Assembly: GCA_023398105.1 (NCBI GenBank)
Contig: JAEWST010000010.1
Location: 36,561-100,560 of the forward strand
DNA: 64,000 bases
Direction: 5' to 3'
From: Bacillota bacterium
GTDB lineage: Bacteria; Bacillota; Clostridia; Acetivibrionales; DSM-1351
Part shown: positions 17,055-24,527 of the stretch, in pieces
How the letters are laid out: every line of letters begins with the position of its first letter
How positions within the stretch are numbered: position 1 is the first letter of the stretch
Translations under genes and position numbers: made by a program
Notes under the pieces: generated by a model
Seen by the model: only the letters and a program-made list of their open reading frames with translations
Told to the model about the DNA's origin: nothing
Database searches by the model: none

Positions 17055-17924
17055 ATGGGGACGCTAAGCAATGCAGTTCGTTTATTAACCAAAAGGCCAT
17101 CAATACTTGTGTTGACTATAATACTCAGCTCAATAATAAGTATTGCAGAAAACATTTTTATAATGTTATTTTATGGGGTTTCTATGTTTAAAACAGGGAG
17201 TCCTTTTGATGCTTACATCAATATTATTCAGTTTATAGTAAATACAATGCTTGTACCACAAACAGCAGTAAAAGTAATTCTAATTTTAGCAATACTAATT
17301 GTGGCGTTTGCATTGATTTTTGGACTGTTATTTTCTGGATACTTTAATATTTTAAACAATGCAGTACAGGGTAAGGCTAAAAAAGAGGGCAGTGAATTTA
17401 TTGCAGGAGTAAAAAAGTACTTTTTTAGAATGATTTCATTGAACCTATGGACATTATGTTTAGGTGTTTTATTTTTAATTTACTTTTTTATTGCATTAAT
17501 TCCCGCTGCTATATTTATAGACAGTGCTATAAATGGTTCGATAAATATATTTGCCGGCATTTTGCTCTTTATTATTACCCTATTAGTATTGTTTTTCAGT
17601 TATGCATTTTTCAGGCAGTATTTAGTATTTTGGTATCCATCAGCTATGATATATGACAAGAATCATTTTAAAGTGGCTAAAAAGATATCAGACAAAAACT
17701 TTTGGACATTATTATCAAAACTAATTATTTTTGATATTGCTTCTTTAGTATTTGATTCAATTTACATAATAGCCAATTTTTCTTTGGCTGATGCACAGGT
17801 TGTGTCGGGAACTACAAGTAACCTGTTGCTTATTGTAAATATTGTCTTTAAGACAGTTTATATTGCACTGTTGGTATGTTTTGTATTCTCGTCCTTCAAT
17901 AAATATAACGAGGCAAGAAAATGA
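17055..17924 (+). CDS. Multi-pass membrane protein, 289 aa
   Basis: An integral membrane protein with about six hydrophobic helices spread over the whole length and a short N-terminal amphipathic segment (M-G-T-L-S-N-A-V-R-L-L-T-K-R-P). It resembles the broad clostridial family of six-helix proteins of unknown function found near envelope genes; no active site is visible. The ATG at 17055 follows AAGGAA. Its last six codons (Y-N-E-A-R-K then TGA) are written in the first bases of repeat copy A4, so its present C-terminus and stop are derived from the element. Confidence 0.78.
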   Translation: MGTLSNAVRLLTKRPSILVLTIILSSIISIAENIFIMLFYGVSMFKTGSPFDAYINIIQFIVNTMLVPQTAVKVILILAILIVAFALIFGLLFSGYFNILNNAVQGKAKKEGSEFIAGVKKYFFRMISLNLWTLCLGVLFLIYFFIALIPAAIFIDSAINGSINIFAGILLFIITLLVLFFSYAFFRQYLVFWYPSAMIYDKNHFKVAKKISDKNFWTLLSKLIIFDIASLVFDSIYIIANFSLADAQVVSGTTSNLLLIVNIVFKTVYIALLVCFVFSSFNKYNEARK

Positions 17925-18006
17925 CCCCAGTTCTATAAGTTTTGGGTATTGCTTTGATTTTCAGACGTTGATAATATTTGCCGCCTCGATGAAATACCGC
18001 TGAATG
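17908..18006 (+). repeat. Family A element, full 99-bp copy A4
   Basis: Flanked by TA at 17906-17907 and 18007-18008. It carries ACGAGGCAAG at the left and CCGCTGAATG at the right, but the inner CCACTT hairpin has diverged (CCAGTTCTATAAGTTTTGG). It supplies the stop codon of the preceding membrane protein gene, and a family B unit follows directly. Confidence 0.8.
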
Positions 18007-18011
18007 TAATG

Positions 18012-18092
18012 GATAGCTCGAAAATAAAGTATGTACAAACAAGGTGCATTTTCGAGCAACAAAAACCACAAGTGGTTTTTGACGGTGTATAC
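18012..18092 (+). repeat. Family B two-hairpin unit
   Basis: GCTCGAAAAT...ATTTTCGAGC forms the first stem and AAAAACCACAAGTGGTTTTT a perfect palindrome just after it, ending GACGGTGTA. No L1 leader follows here, unlike the copies at 43.4 and 44.9 kb. Confidence 0.75.
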
Positions 18093-18156
18093 AATCAAAA
18101 AAATCCATTTGAATCTAGTCGTCATAATAAAAATCAAATAATACTGTCGCTAGATC

Positions 18157-18522
18157 TTAAAACATATCTAATAGTAGATAAGCAAGAATAATTAGTAAGA
18201 TTTCATCCTCAATTTTTTCTGTTAGAAGTAATAATATGAGACCTACTAAGATTAAATCATCTATATAAATATCGTGTCCCAAAATGTTAAACAGAGCTTT
18301 TTCAGATCTTTCAGCTCTATCACCTGAACCAAATAGTGATGAAAGAAAGCCAAATGCTGGGGGGGGCTTCTTTTCTCTGGCAATTGGTGCGTTAGCGGGT
18401 GGCAAAGCAGGTTCATCTGATAATGATGCATCTAAATTAGACATATTCAAATTGTGATTTTTTGAAAAAGAGTCACTTTTTTTATACTTTCTAGATTTTG
18501 GTGTATGCTTGCTATAAACCAT
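18157..18522 (-). CDS. Small protein with hydrophobic C-terminus, 121 aa
   Basis: The N-terminal 50 residues are rich in serine and lysine; a proline-rich linker (A-L-P-P-A-N-A-P) follows. The last ~40 residues form two hydrophobic stretches separated by E-K-I-E-D-E, ending L-L-L-D-M-F. I recognise a similar tail in small clostridial proteins of unknown, possibly sporulation-related, function. The start at 18522 is seven bases after the L2 stem, as in ispF; the outer ATG at 18534 lies inside the stem. It is the last of three minus-strand small genes. Confidence 0.7.
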   Translation of the reverse strand: MVYSKHTPKSRKYKKSDSFSKNHNLNMSNLDASLSDEPALPPANAPIAREKKPPPAFGFLSSLFGSGDRAERSEKALFNILGHDIYIDDLILVGLILLLLTEKIEDEILLIILAYLLLDMF

Positions 18523-18590
18523 ACTTATATCCATGCTTAGTATTTGATATAACTACATAAACTACTGGCATGGACTCGGTCCCCCTTTTT
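18523..18590 (-). promoter_or_regulatory. L2 leader of the 121-aa gene
   Basis: Minus strand: GGGGGA, five bases, TCCATGC (18568-18574), a 31-base loop, GCATGGA (18530-18536), seven bases, ATG. The spacing is the same as in front of ispF although the surrounding bases differ. Confidence 0.55.
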
Positions 18591-18631
18591 TAATTTATAT
18601 ATTTTAGTCGTTTTCCAAATACTGCTTAACG

Positions 18632-19045
18632 CTAATCAGAATCCTCAAATAGTTTTGTTAAGCTACCCATTTGCATAAGTTTCATACACTTTTTTAGTTT
18701 TTTCTGTCTGTTTTTACTTAAATAGGGGTTAAGTGCATTTAGTAGATTTACTTTTGGATCATTTGGCGAAAGTGCGTTCATAGCCTTTTTAACTTTTCTT
18801 GTTAAATCATTTGCTGGGTCAGCTTCTTTATTGTTAGTTTCATTGTTAGTTTCTTTGTCAGTTGATTTTTCAGTTTCGGTAGAATCACTGGAATCATCTT
18901 CTGAGGGGCTTTCTTCATTTGTACTGCTACTAGACATAAGCATATTTAGTAAGCCCTTAACATTTTCAGGGATATTTGCATTTGAGTTTTGTCCCCCTAG
19001 CATTTCTGCTATTTGTTTAAATTTCTCGCCCATGTCGTCACTCAT
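18632..19045 (-). CDS. Hydrophilic, acidic-linker clostridial protein, 137 aa
   Basis: A short N-terminal helical part (K-F-K-Q-I-A-E-M-L-G) leads into a long low-complexity stretch of serine, glutamate, threonine and asparagine (about residues 38-75), then a basic C-terminal half with K-V-K-K-A-M-N-A-L-S and L-N-A-L-N-P-Y-L-S. I do not recognise a named family. The start is well supported by GGGAGGG seven to eight bases before the ATG. It is the middle gene of a three-gene minus-strand group; 107 bases separate its upstream neighbour's stop from the repeat-like hairpins at 19.1 kb. Confidence 0.72.
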   Translation of the reverse strand: MSDDMGEKFKQIAEMLGGQNSNANIPENVKGLLNMLMSSSSTNEESPSEDDSSDSTETEKSTDKETNNETNNKEADPANDLTRKVKKAMNALSPNDPKVNLLNALNPYLSKNRQKKLKKCMKLMQMGSLTKLFEDSD

Positions 19046-19065
19046 TCAAATACCCTCCCAACTAC

Positions 19066-19240
19066 AAGTTTATACTAATTTGCATTTGCAAATGTGGTGT
19101 TATATTTTTAAAAAGCCGCATCTGCGGCGACAGGACATAGTCCGCAAATATTGTTCAATGCTATGAGTCGCTGCTTATGTAGTGCACCGCTTCAGCGGTG
19201 ATTTGAAAAATAGTTCCTCTATTTTAAATACGAAATAGTA
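19066..19240. repeat. Family E hairpin-bearing intergenic element
   Basis: Begins TATACTAATT and ends CGAAATAGTATA. It contains the hairpins GCCGCA-tc-TGCGGC (near 19112) and CACCGC-ttca-GCGGTG (near 19186). A related shorter element with the same ends and GCCGCATATGCGGC lies at 22893-22995. Confidence 0.5.
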
Positions 19241-19242
19241 TA

Positions 19243-19560
19243 TCACTTGGATTTCAAAAAATCATTTACTTTTTTCATTATGACATCGCTGTCCTTTCCA
19301 AGCATCTTTTCTAATTTATCTAAATCTTCCTGAGTTATTTTCTTTTTTATTTCATCTTTATCTATATTCATATTTTTGATTTTATCCTCATCTATCTCAT
19401 TAATTTTTTTCATTAATTCGTCCTTATCAATTTTAGCCATTTTTTTTTGGAATTCTTCAGGGCTTTCTTTTTTAAGCATTTCAATGGCTTTATTTACTTT
19501 TGATTGAACTTTTTTATCTGCCATCATTTCTTGTAATTTCTTACTTAATGAGTCTCCCAT
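19243..19560 (-). CDS. Highly charged helical protein, 105 aa
   Basis: Almost entirely lysine, glutamate, aspartate and isoleucine/methionine, with repeated I-D-K-D-E-L/I-K-K units between residues 40 and 80; it probably forms a long helix or coiled coil. No family is recognised. The ATG at 19560 follows GGGAGG. Together with the two genes downstream on the same strand it forms a group of small, charged or low-complexity proteins of the type that often belong to spore formation; that link is inference. Confidence 0.72.
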   Translation of the reverse strand: MGDSLSKKLQEMMADKKVQSKVNKAIEMLKKESPEEFQKKMAKIDKDELMKKINEIDEDKIKNMNIDKDEIKKKITQEDLDKLEKMLGKDSDVIMKKVNDFLKSK

Positions 19561-19631
19561 ATAATCCTCCCACGCCTACTATAGGCAAGAAATTGGTAAA
19601 ACTTGGTTGTAATAGCACAATTCTATTTTTA

Positions 19632-19966
19632 GAGCTAACCTCCATTTTAGCCACTACTACTGGCAACATAAACAGTAACTAAAACCACTTGTGGTTTTTC
19701 ACTGCTCGAAAATGCACCATGTTTGCACTAACTAAATTTTCGAGCTGACTTCTATTTAGCCAGTGTAGCTGGCAACACAAACAGTAAGGAAAAACCACTT
19801 GTGGTTTTTCACTGCTCGAAAATGCACCATGTCTGCACTAACTAAATTTTCGAGCTGACTTCTATTTAGCCAGTGTAGCTGGCAACACAAACAGTAACTA
19901 AAACCACTTGTGGTTTTTCACTGCTCGAAAATGCACCATGTTTGCACTAACTAAATTTTCGAGCTA
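19632..19966 (-). repeat. Tandem array of family B units (about 110-bp period)
   Basis: Three near-identical units begin at 19681, 19791 and 19900, each with the ACCACTTGTGGT palindrome and a GCTCGAAAAT...ATTTTCGAGC stem on the minus strand, joined by a TAGCCAGTGTAGCTGGCAA linker. A degenerate partial unit precedes them from 19632. The units differ at only a few positions, implying recent duplication. Confidence 0.85.
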
Positions 19967-20095
19967 GTAACAGTTTATGCCATATAGTATGTCTAATATG
20001 TACAAACTACACTTCATAATTTGAATAGAAGCTTGGATATATAACCCAAGCTTCTATTAAGTACTTCTGGCCATCTAATAGGTGCTTGCATTAAA
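19967..20095. other. Intergenic with a strong inverted repeat
   Basis: AATAGAAGCTTGG (20024-20036) and CCAAGCTTCTATT (20046-20058) form a perfect 13-base stem with a 9-base loop, just downstream of the minus-strand Cys-rich gene. It is probably that gene's terminator, though the T-run after it is poor. Confidence 0.55.
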
Positions 20096-20305
20096 TTAAT
20101 CGCAGCAGCTATCTTCTCTGCAGCAGCAAAGATAAATTAACAATAGTATTATTGCCAGCCAAATTAACCAATCGCAATCATCAAATAAGTCTGAGAAGCA
20201 ACCAGAACCACCATTGCAGCAGCAGAAGAAAATTACTGCTAATATAATTAGCCATTCACATCCAAAGCCGCTGTCACAACTTTTACTTCCACCAAAACAT
20301 CCCAT
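20096..20305 (-). CDS. Cysteine-rich small membrane protein, 69 aa
   Basis: Two hydrophobic segments (about residues 18-30 and 46-60) alternate with cysteine clusters: C-C-C twice, a C-C-D end, and further single cysteines, twelve in all. The ATG at 20305 follows TTGGAGG. Small Cys-rich proteins with this repeated W-L-I-x-L-A-I layout occur in Clostridia, where I do not know their role; a spore-coat or membrane metal/redox function is speculative. It is separate from the three-gene group upstream, beyond the tandem repeat array. Confidence 0.72.
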   Translation of the reverse strand: MGCFGGSKSCDSGFGCEWLIILAVIFFCCCNGGSGCFSDLFDDCDWLIWLAIILLLIYLCCCREDSCCD

Positions 20306-20599
20306 AACTTTACCTCCAATAAATAATTAAGATATTGCATAATATGTATATAAAATAAAAGTTGTTACATTAATAAAACTTATTTTGAAAATAATAAATG
20401 TTGGTATATTATATAAGTAGGTTCAGAAGGTTGATTTAGTGCTAGTCTTTAATAAGAACTAGAGTATATAGAAATTGATATTTATTAAAACAATTAATAA
20501 GTTGAGCTTAACAGAGTAAATTAATGTATAGGAGTGAACTTTAACAAAGAAGAATAAATTAACTATAATAAAATAATTTCAGATAAGGGGAGAAAAATT

Positions 20600-21472
20600 A
20601 TGTTTGATGTAATAATAATTGGCAAGGGTCCAGCAGGTATTTCCGCTGCACTATATACAGTAAGAGCGGGTTTAAGAACACTAATAATAGGACAAGACAA
20701 AAGTTCCTTAGTGAAGGCTGATAGAATTGAAAATTACTATGGATTTGCTGAACCAGTTTCAGGAAAATATCTTTTAGAACAGGGAGAAAAACAGGCAACG
20801 AGGCTAGGAGTCAAGTTTGATGACAATGAAGTAATTGCCATAGAAAAGGGCGAATATTTTGATGTCTATACTACCAATCAAAACTATTCCTGTAAATCGG
20901 TATTATTGGCAACAGGACAGCAAACTGTAAAATTAAAAATTGACAGACTGACCGAATTTGAAGGTAATGGTGTTAGCTACTGTACAACTTGTGATGGATT
21001 TTTTTATAGAGGACTAAAGGTTGGTCTAGTTGGTTATAAGGATTATGTTATACATGAAGCTATGGAGTTAGAGCCTCTTACAAAGAATATAACTATTTTT
21101 ACTAATGGTAATGAATTAGAACTGTCAGATAAATATAGTAACCTTGCTTCAAAATTTACAGTAAATAAAAGTTTAATTAAGGGTGTTGACGGAAAGGAGG
21201 TTATTGAAAATCTTATTTTTAAAGATGGCACTAAAGAGGCTATTGATGGACTGTTTATTGCCTTTGAATCAGCTTCCAGTATAGATTTTGCTAGAAAGCT
21301 TGGCGTAATAACACGAAAAAATTCAGTGGTTGTTGATGAAAACCAGATGACTAATCTAAAAGGGTTGTTTGCAGCAGGTGATTGTACAGAAGGGCTCAAG
21401 CAAGTTTCAACTGCGGTTGGACAGGGTGCTGTAGCAGGAAAGCAAATGATTTCATATATAAGAGACTTGTAA
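20600..21472 (+). CDS. Thioredoxin-reductase-like flavoprotein lacking NADPH motifs
   Basis: A 290-residue FAD enzyme of the thioredoxin reductase fold. The FAD loop G-K-G-P-A-G near residue 8, the redox pair C-T-T-C-D near 130 and the FAD-ribityl motif G-L-F-A-A-G-D-C near 258 are present. Where NADPH enzymes have G-G-G-N-S/T-A and H-R-R, this protein reads G-L-V-G-Y-K-D and T-I-F-T-N-G-N. That fits the pyridine-nucleotide-independent reductases of Clostridia (ferredoxin-dependent FFTR or the related DTR-type proteins). The ATG at 20600 follows GGGGAG. No thioredoxin gene adjoins it. Confidence 0.85.
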   Translation: MFDVIIIGKGPAGISAALYTVRAGLRTLIIGQDKSSLVKADRIENYYGFAEPVSGKYLLEQGEKQATRLGVKFDDNEVIAIEKGEYFDVYTTNQNYSCKSVLLATGQQTVKLKIDRLTEFEGNGVSYCTTCDGFFYRGLKVGLVGYKDYVIHEAMELEPLTKNITIFTNGNELELSDKYSNLASKFTVNKSLIKGVDGKEVIENLIFKDGTKEAIDGLFIAFESASSIDFARKLGVITRKNSVVVDENQMTNLKGLFAAGDCTEGLKQVSTAVGQGAVAGKQMISYIRDL

Positions 21473-21483
21473 CGATAAAGCAA

Positions 21484-21521
21484 TGTGGAACTTATAGAAT
21501 CGCTATAGGTTCCATTTTTTC
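21484..21521 (+). terminator. Terminator after the flavoprotein gene
   Basis: TGGAAC-t-TATAG pairs with CTATA-g-GTTCCA (21486-21514) across AATCG, followed by six Ts. Confidence 0.85.
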
Positions 21522-21650
21522 GTATTTGTATACTTTTAATAAAAATACTCACATGTTAGAATACTTCCTTAAGCTTGGGCATAGAAATAATGATGTAGGG
21601 AAATATTCATAAATCAGATTTTTAACATTTTAGTGTGAGGTGGCATAAAG

Positions 21651-22430
21651 ATGCGTAAACTATTAAGTTTTATTTTAGCATGTGGGGTTATAATGACTAT
21701 TTTTTCAGGTTGTGCATTTCTTGATAATTATGGAGATACTACAAATAGTGACGAGTTGACTCCTACCAGTAGCGTTACAATGGGTGACACTGAGGCAAGT
21801 GTATTAAAAGACAAATCCCCAATTCAACTATACTTTATAAATGAACAGGGTAATAAGCTTTCACCTGAAACTAGGTATATAGATAATGCTGAGACAAGTA
21901 AAGGAAATGCATATCTGGCTACTATAGTTTTAAAAGAACTTATAAAAGGCCCAGTAAAAGGAAGTCAACTGCAACCTTCTATTCCAGAGGGAACAGCTAT
22001 TCATTCTGATGTAACCATTAAAGACGGAGTGGCAACAGTTGATTTGTCAAAGGAGTTCATTAATAAACATCCAGGAGGAAAGAAAAAAGAGCAACTAACT
22101 CTTTATTCAATAGTAAACTCTATTACTGAAATAAAGGAAATTAAATCAGTGCAATTTAAAATTGAAGGCAAGGTAAAAAAAGAGTTTAAAGGGAACTACC
22201 AAATTGATGTTGCATATCCAAGATCAGCATACATAATTTCATCACAGCCAACAGGCAATAGCAGTAGCAAAGTTGAAGCGGCTAAAGACAATAAGGAGCA
22301 AACAAAAGATGATAGTAAGGATAAAATAAAGGAAGATAACTCAAAAGACAAAAAAACTACTACAGAAAAAATGGAGAATGCTGACGATGTAGAAACAATT
22401 GGGGAGATAGATGGGGAATTACTAGAGTGA
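21651..22430 (+). CDS. GerMN-domain lipoprotein
   Basis: A 259-residue lipoprotein: N-terminal signal with lipobox F-S-G-C (acylated cysteine at residue 21), a GerMN domain at about 55-190 (T-I-V-L-K-E-L-I-K-G-P and G-V-A-T-V-D-L-S-K-E-F), and a lysine/aspartate-rich low-complexity tail. GerMN domains occur in the spore germination/sporulation protein GerM and in related lipoproteins; a role at the membrane surface during sporulation is likely by family. The ATG at 21651 follows GAGGTGG, and a strong terminator ends the unit. Confidence 0.88.
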   Translation: MRKLLSFILACGVIMTIFSGCAFLDNYGDTTNSDELTPTSSVTMGDTEASVLKDKSPIQLYFINEQGNKLSPETRYIDNAETSKGNAYLATIVLKELIKGPVKGSQLQPSIPEGTAIHSDVTIKDGVATVDLSKEFINKHPGGKKKEQLTLYSIVNSITEIKEIKSVQFKIEGKVKKEFKGNYQIDVAYPRSAYIISSQPTGNSSSKVEAAKDNKEQTKDDSKDKIKEDNSKDKKTTTEKMENADDVETIGEIDGELLE

Positions 22431-22511
22431 AACTAATTATTCGCCGACTGTAAAATTCATTTATTGATGAAAGAATATTAATTTATTAAGGTATTATCCA
22501 ACAATTTTGAT

Positions 22512-22547
22512 TATAGCATCAACCTGAGATGGTTGATGCTATAGTTT
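22512..22547 (+). terminator. Strong terminator (bidirectional)
   Basis: TATAGCATCAACC (22512-22524) and GGTTGATGCTATA (22531-22543) form a perfect 13-base stem with a 6-base loop, followed by GTTTTA. It separates the GerMN gene from the converging zinc-ribbon pseudogene. Confidence 0.9.
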
Positions 22548-22557
22548 TACTAATCGT

Positions 22558-22874
22558 TTAATGCCCACAGCACCCGCCACAAACATGCTTGTTCGGGCAA
22601 TCTCCGCTACTAGATTTTCTTGATTGAATAATATTTATATTTTTAAACACGGCTTCTAAATCATTGCTTCCACAGTCAGGACAACTTATTTGCTTATTCT
22701 CTCGTTCACTCATTTTAGCCATTACATCAGCGGCGTTTCATCGAGGCGGGAGATATTCTCACCGCCTGATAACCAAAGTGGTACCTGCCACTTATAGAAG
22801 TGGGGGACATTTTCTTGCCTCGTTATATTAAATTCATTGCCGCACTTTGAACATTTCAAATCATAAAAGGGCAT
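22558..22874 (-). pseudogene. FmdB-type zinc-ribbon gene split by a family A element
   Basis: From ATG 22874 (AGGAGG upstream) the frame reads M-P-F-Y-D-L-K-C-S-K-C-G-N-E-F-N, the start of the FmdB/CxxC zinc-ribbon family, and then runs into element A5. Beyond the element the gene resumes at 22722 as A-K-M-S-E-R-E-N-K-Q-I-S-C-P-D-C-G, giving the second CxxC pair, and ends in a Cys-rich tail C-G-G-C-C-G-H with a stop at 22558. Deleting the 99-bp element and one TA restores a continuous zinc-ribbon reading frame. The current product is truncated with element-encoded residues, and the second zinc knuckle is lost. Confidence 0.88.
22725..22823 (-). repeat. Family A element, full 99-bp copy A5 inside the zinc-ribbon gene
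   Basis: Reads ACGAGGC...CTGATG on the minus strand, with TA immediately outside both ends. It is nearly identical to copy A8 at 50 kb. The interrupted gene shows that this element inserted into existing sequence. Confidence 0.9.
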
Positions 22875-22892
22875 AGTATAAACCTCCTGTAT

Positions 22893-22995
22893 AGTAATAC
22901 TATTTCGCATAAAAGTACAGAATAGACTTTTTGGGCTTGCCGCATATGCGGCTATTTAAATTTAACTCCACATTTAAATACAATTAGTATAAAAG
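22893..22995. repeat. Family E element, shorter copy
   Basis: TACTATTTCG at the left and AATTAGTATA at the right, with the palindrome GCCGCATATGCGGC (near 22939) and ATTTAAAT tracts. Ends and centre match the element at 19066-19240 in the opposite orientation. Confidence 0.5.
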
Positions 22996-23124
22996 TTAAA
23001 TCTATTTTATTACAATCTAAGAATAAGTTTAAGCTTGGTACTCAAAGTATTTTAAACTTACGCATTATCTATCTCCGCAAAAGACAGGGGGTAAGGCATA
23101 TACGCTGTTTAAGGAGGCACTTAA

Positions 23125-23322
23125 GGCAAAACATATTTTGAATATCTGCAAATGTGGTATGGGGAAACAATAATAGCTCCATATTCACCAAGGGCTGTAT
23201 TAAGTGTTGCTGTCTCAACACCCTTGGAATGGGAAGAACTGAATTGGTCTAGATCAGGACAGTTTACACTAAACAATATAGCTGGTAGGCTTGAAAAAAA
23301 AGGTGATTTATTCCCTAAATAG
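23125..23322 (+). pseudogene. 3' remnant of a LigD-type DNA polymerase/primase domain
   Basis: A frame of 65 codons without its own start reads G-K-T-Y-F-E-Y-L-Q, G-E-T-I-I-A-P-Y-S-P-R-A, S-T-P-L-E-W-E-E-L and G-Q-F-T-L-N-N, ending at TAG 23322. These are the closing motifs of the LigD polymerase domain used in bacterial non-homologous end joining. The codon before it is a stop and the sequence upstream is decayed, so only the tail of the gene remains. No Ku gene is present in the window. Confidence 0.75.
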
Positions 23323-23455
23323 TTGTTATATTCTTTAAATTTGTATAAAATGAAAATAACGCAGATTTTAATAGAAAAAAATAATCCATAATTATATTAA
23401 TAATTAGTTAATTATTAGACTACAAAAGACAACTGGAATAACAGGAGGAGATAAT

Positions 23456-24466
23456 ATGAGAGTATTGGTAACTGGAGGTGCAGGTTATATAGGAAGCCAT
23501 ACCTGTGTTGAATTGCTTGAGGCAGGTCAAGACGTAATAGTTGTTGATAATTTATGTAACAGCAAGGAAATGGTACTAGATAGAATAAAGAAAATTACTG
23601 GCAAGGATATTACATTCTATAAAATAGATATTACAGACAGGGACGAATTAGAAAAGGTATTTATAAGTGAAAAAATAGATGTTGTAATTCACTTTGCAGG
23701 ATTAAAGGCTGTAGGTGAATCAGTAGCAATACCGCTTAAATATTATTACAACAATTTAACTGGAACTTTTATACTCTGTGAGTTAATGCAGAAATATGGA
23801 GTGAAAAATTTGGTGTTTAGCTCTTCTGCAACTGTTTATGGTGATCCTATAAGTGTTCCGATTTCTGAAGAATTCTCACTTTCATGTACCAATCCTTATG
23901 GCAGAACAAAGCTTATGATAGAAGATATTCTAAGGGATTTATATATAGCGGATAATACATGGAATATTGCAATATTAAGATACTTTAATCCTATCGGTGC
24001 ACATGTTAGTGGGACTATTGGAGAAGACCCCAATGGTATACCAAATAATTTGGTTCCATACATTACTCAGGTTGCGGTAGGTAAACTAGAGGTGCTTAGC
24101 GTGTATGGAAATGATTATGATACTGTTGATGGCACTGGAGTAAGAGATTACATTCATGTAGTGGATTTGGCAAAAGGGCATTTAAAATCACTTGATAAAT
24201 TGGCTACAGAGCACATTGGAGTTAGGGAATATAACTTGGGTACTGGCAGTGGGTACAGTGTATTGCAGATGGTAAAGGCTTTCGAAAAGGCATGTGGCAA
24301 GGAAATTCCATATAAAATAGTTGAAAGAAGGCCAGGAGATATTGCAGCTTGCTATTCAAAGACTGACAGAGCAAAAAAAGAGTTGGGCTGGCAAGCCGAA
24401 AAGGGACTTGATGAAATGTGCATAGACTCATGGAGATGGCAGTCATTAAATCCAGATGGTTATTAA
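23456..24466 (+). CDS. galE: UDP-glucose 4-epimerase
   Basis: A 336-residue short-chain dehydrogenase-type epimerase interconverting UDP-glucose and UDP-galactose. Seen: the NAD loop G-G-A-G-Y-I-G-S-H near residue 7, catalytic serine in S-S-S-A-T-V-Y-G and the Y-x-x-x-K pair in N-P-Y-G-R-T-K (about 149-153), and F-N-P-I-G-A-H near 180. The length is that of standard GalE. The ATG at 23456 has AGGAGG upstream. It is followed on the same strand by a sugar-nucleotide transferase behind an L1 leader, suggesting a shared role in surface polysaccharide precursors. Confidence 0.95.
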   Translation: MRVLVTGGAGYIGSHTCVELLEAGQDVIVVDNLCNSKEMVLDRIKKITGKDITFYKIDITDRDELEKVFISEKIDVVIHFAGLKAVGESVAIPLKYYYNNLTGTFILCELMQKYGVKNLVFSSSATVYGDPISVPISEEFSLSCTNPYGRTKLMIEDILRDLYIADNTWNIAILRYFNPIGAHVSGTIGEDPNGIPNNLVPYITQVAVGKLEVLSVYGNDYDTVDGTGVRDYIHVVDLAKGHLKSLDKLATEHIGVREYNLGTGSGYSVLQMVKAFEKACGKEIPYKIVERRPGDIAACYSKTDRAKKELGWQAEKGLDEMCIDSWRWQSLNPDGY

Positions 24467-24467
24467 C

Positions 24468-24505
24468 TCGAAAATAAAGTTTGTACAAACATAGTGCTTT
24501 TTCGA
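24468..24505 (+). repeat. Family B first hairpin only
   Basis: CTCGAAAATAAAG...CTTTTTCGAG stem directly after the galE stop, without the ACCACAAGTGGT palindrome. The L1 leader of the next gene begins about 25 bases later. Confidence 0.65.
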
Positions 24506-24527
24506 GCAATCTACTATGACTTTTAAG

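Noticed and set aside
19632..19966. CRISPR array
   Set aside because: The repeat unit is about 110 bp with a nearly identical linker and no variable spacers; no cas genes nearby. It is a tandem duplication.
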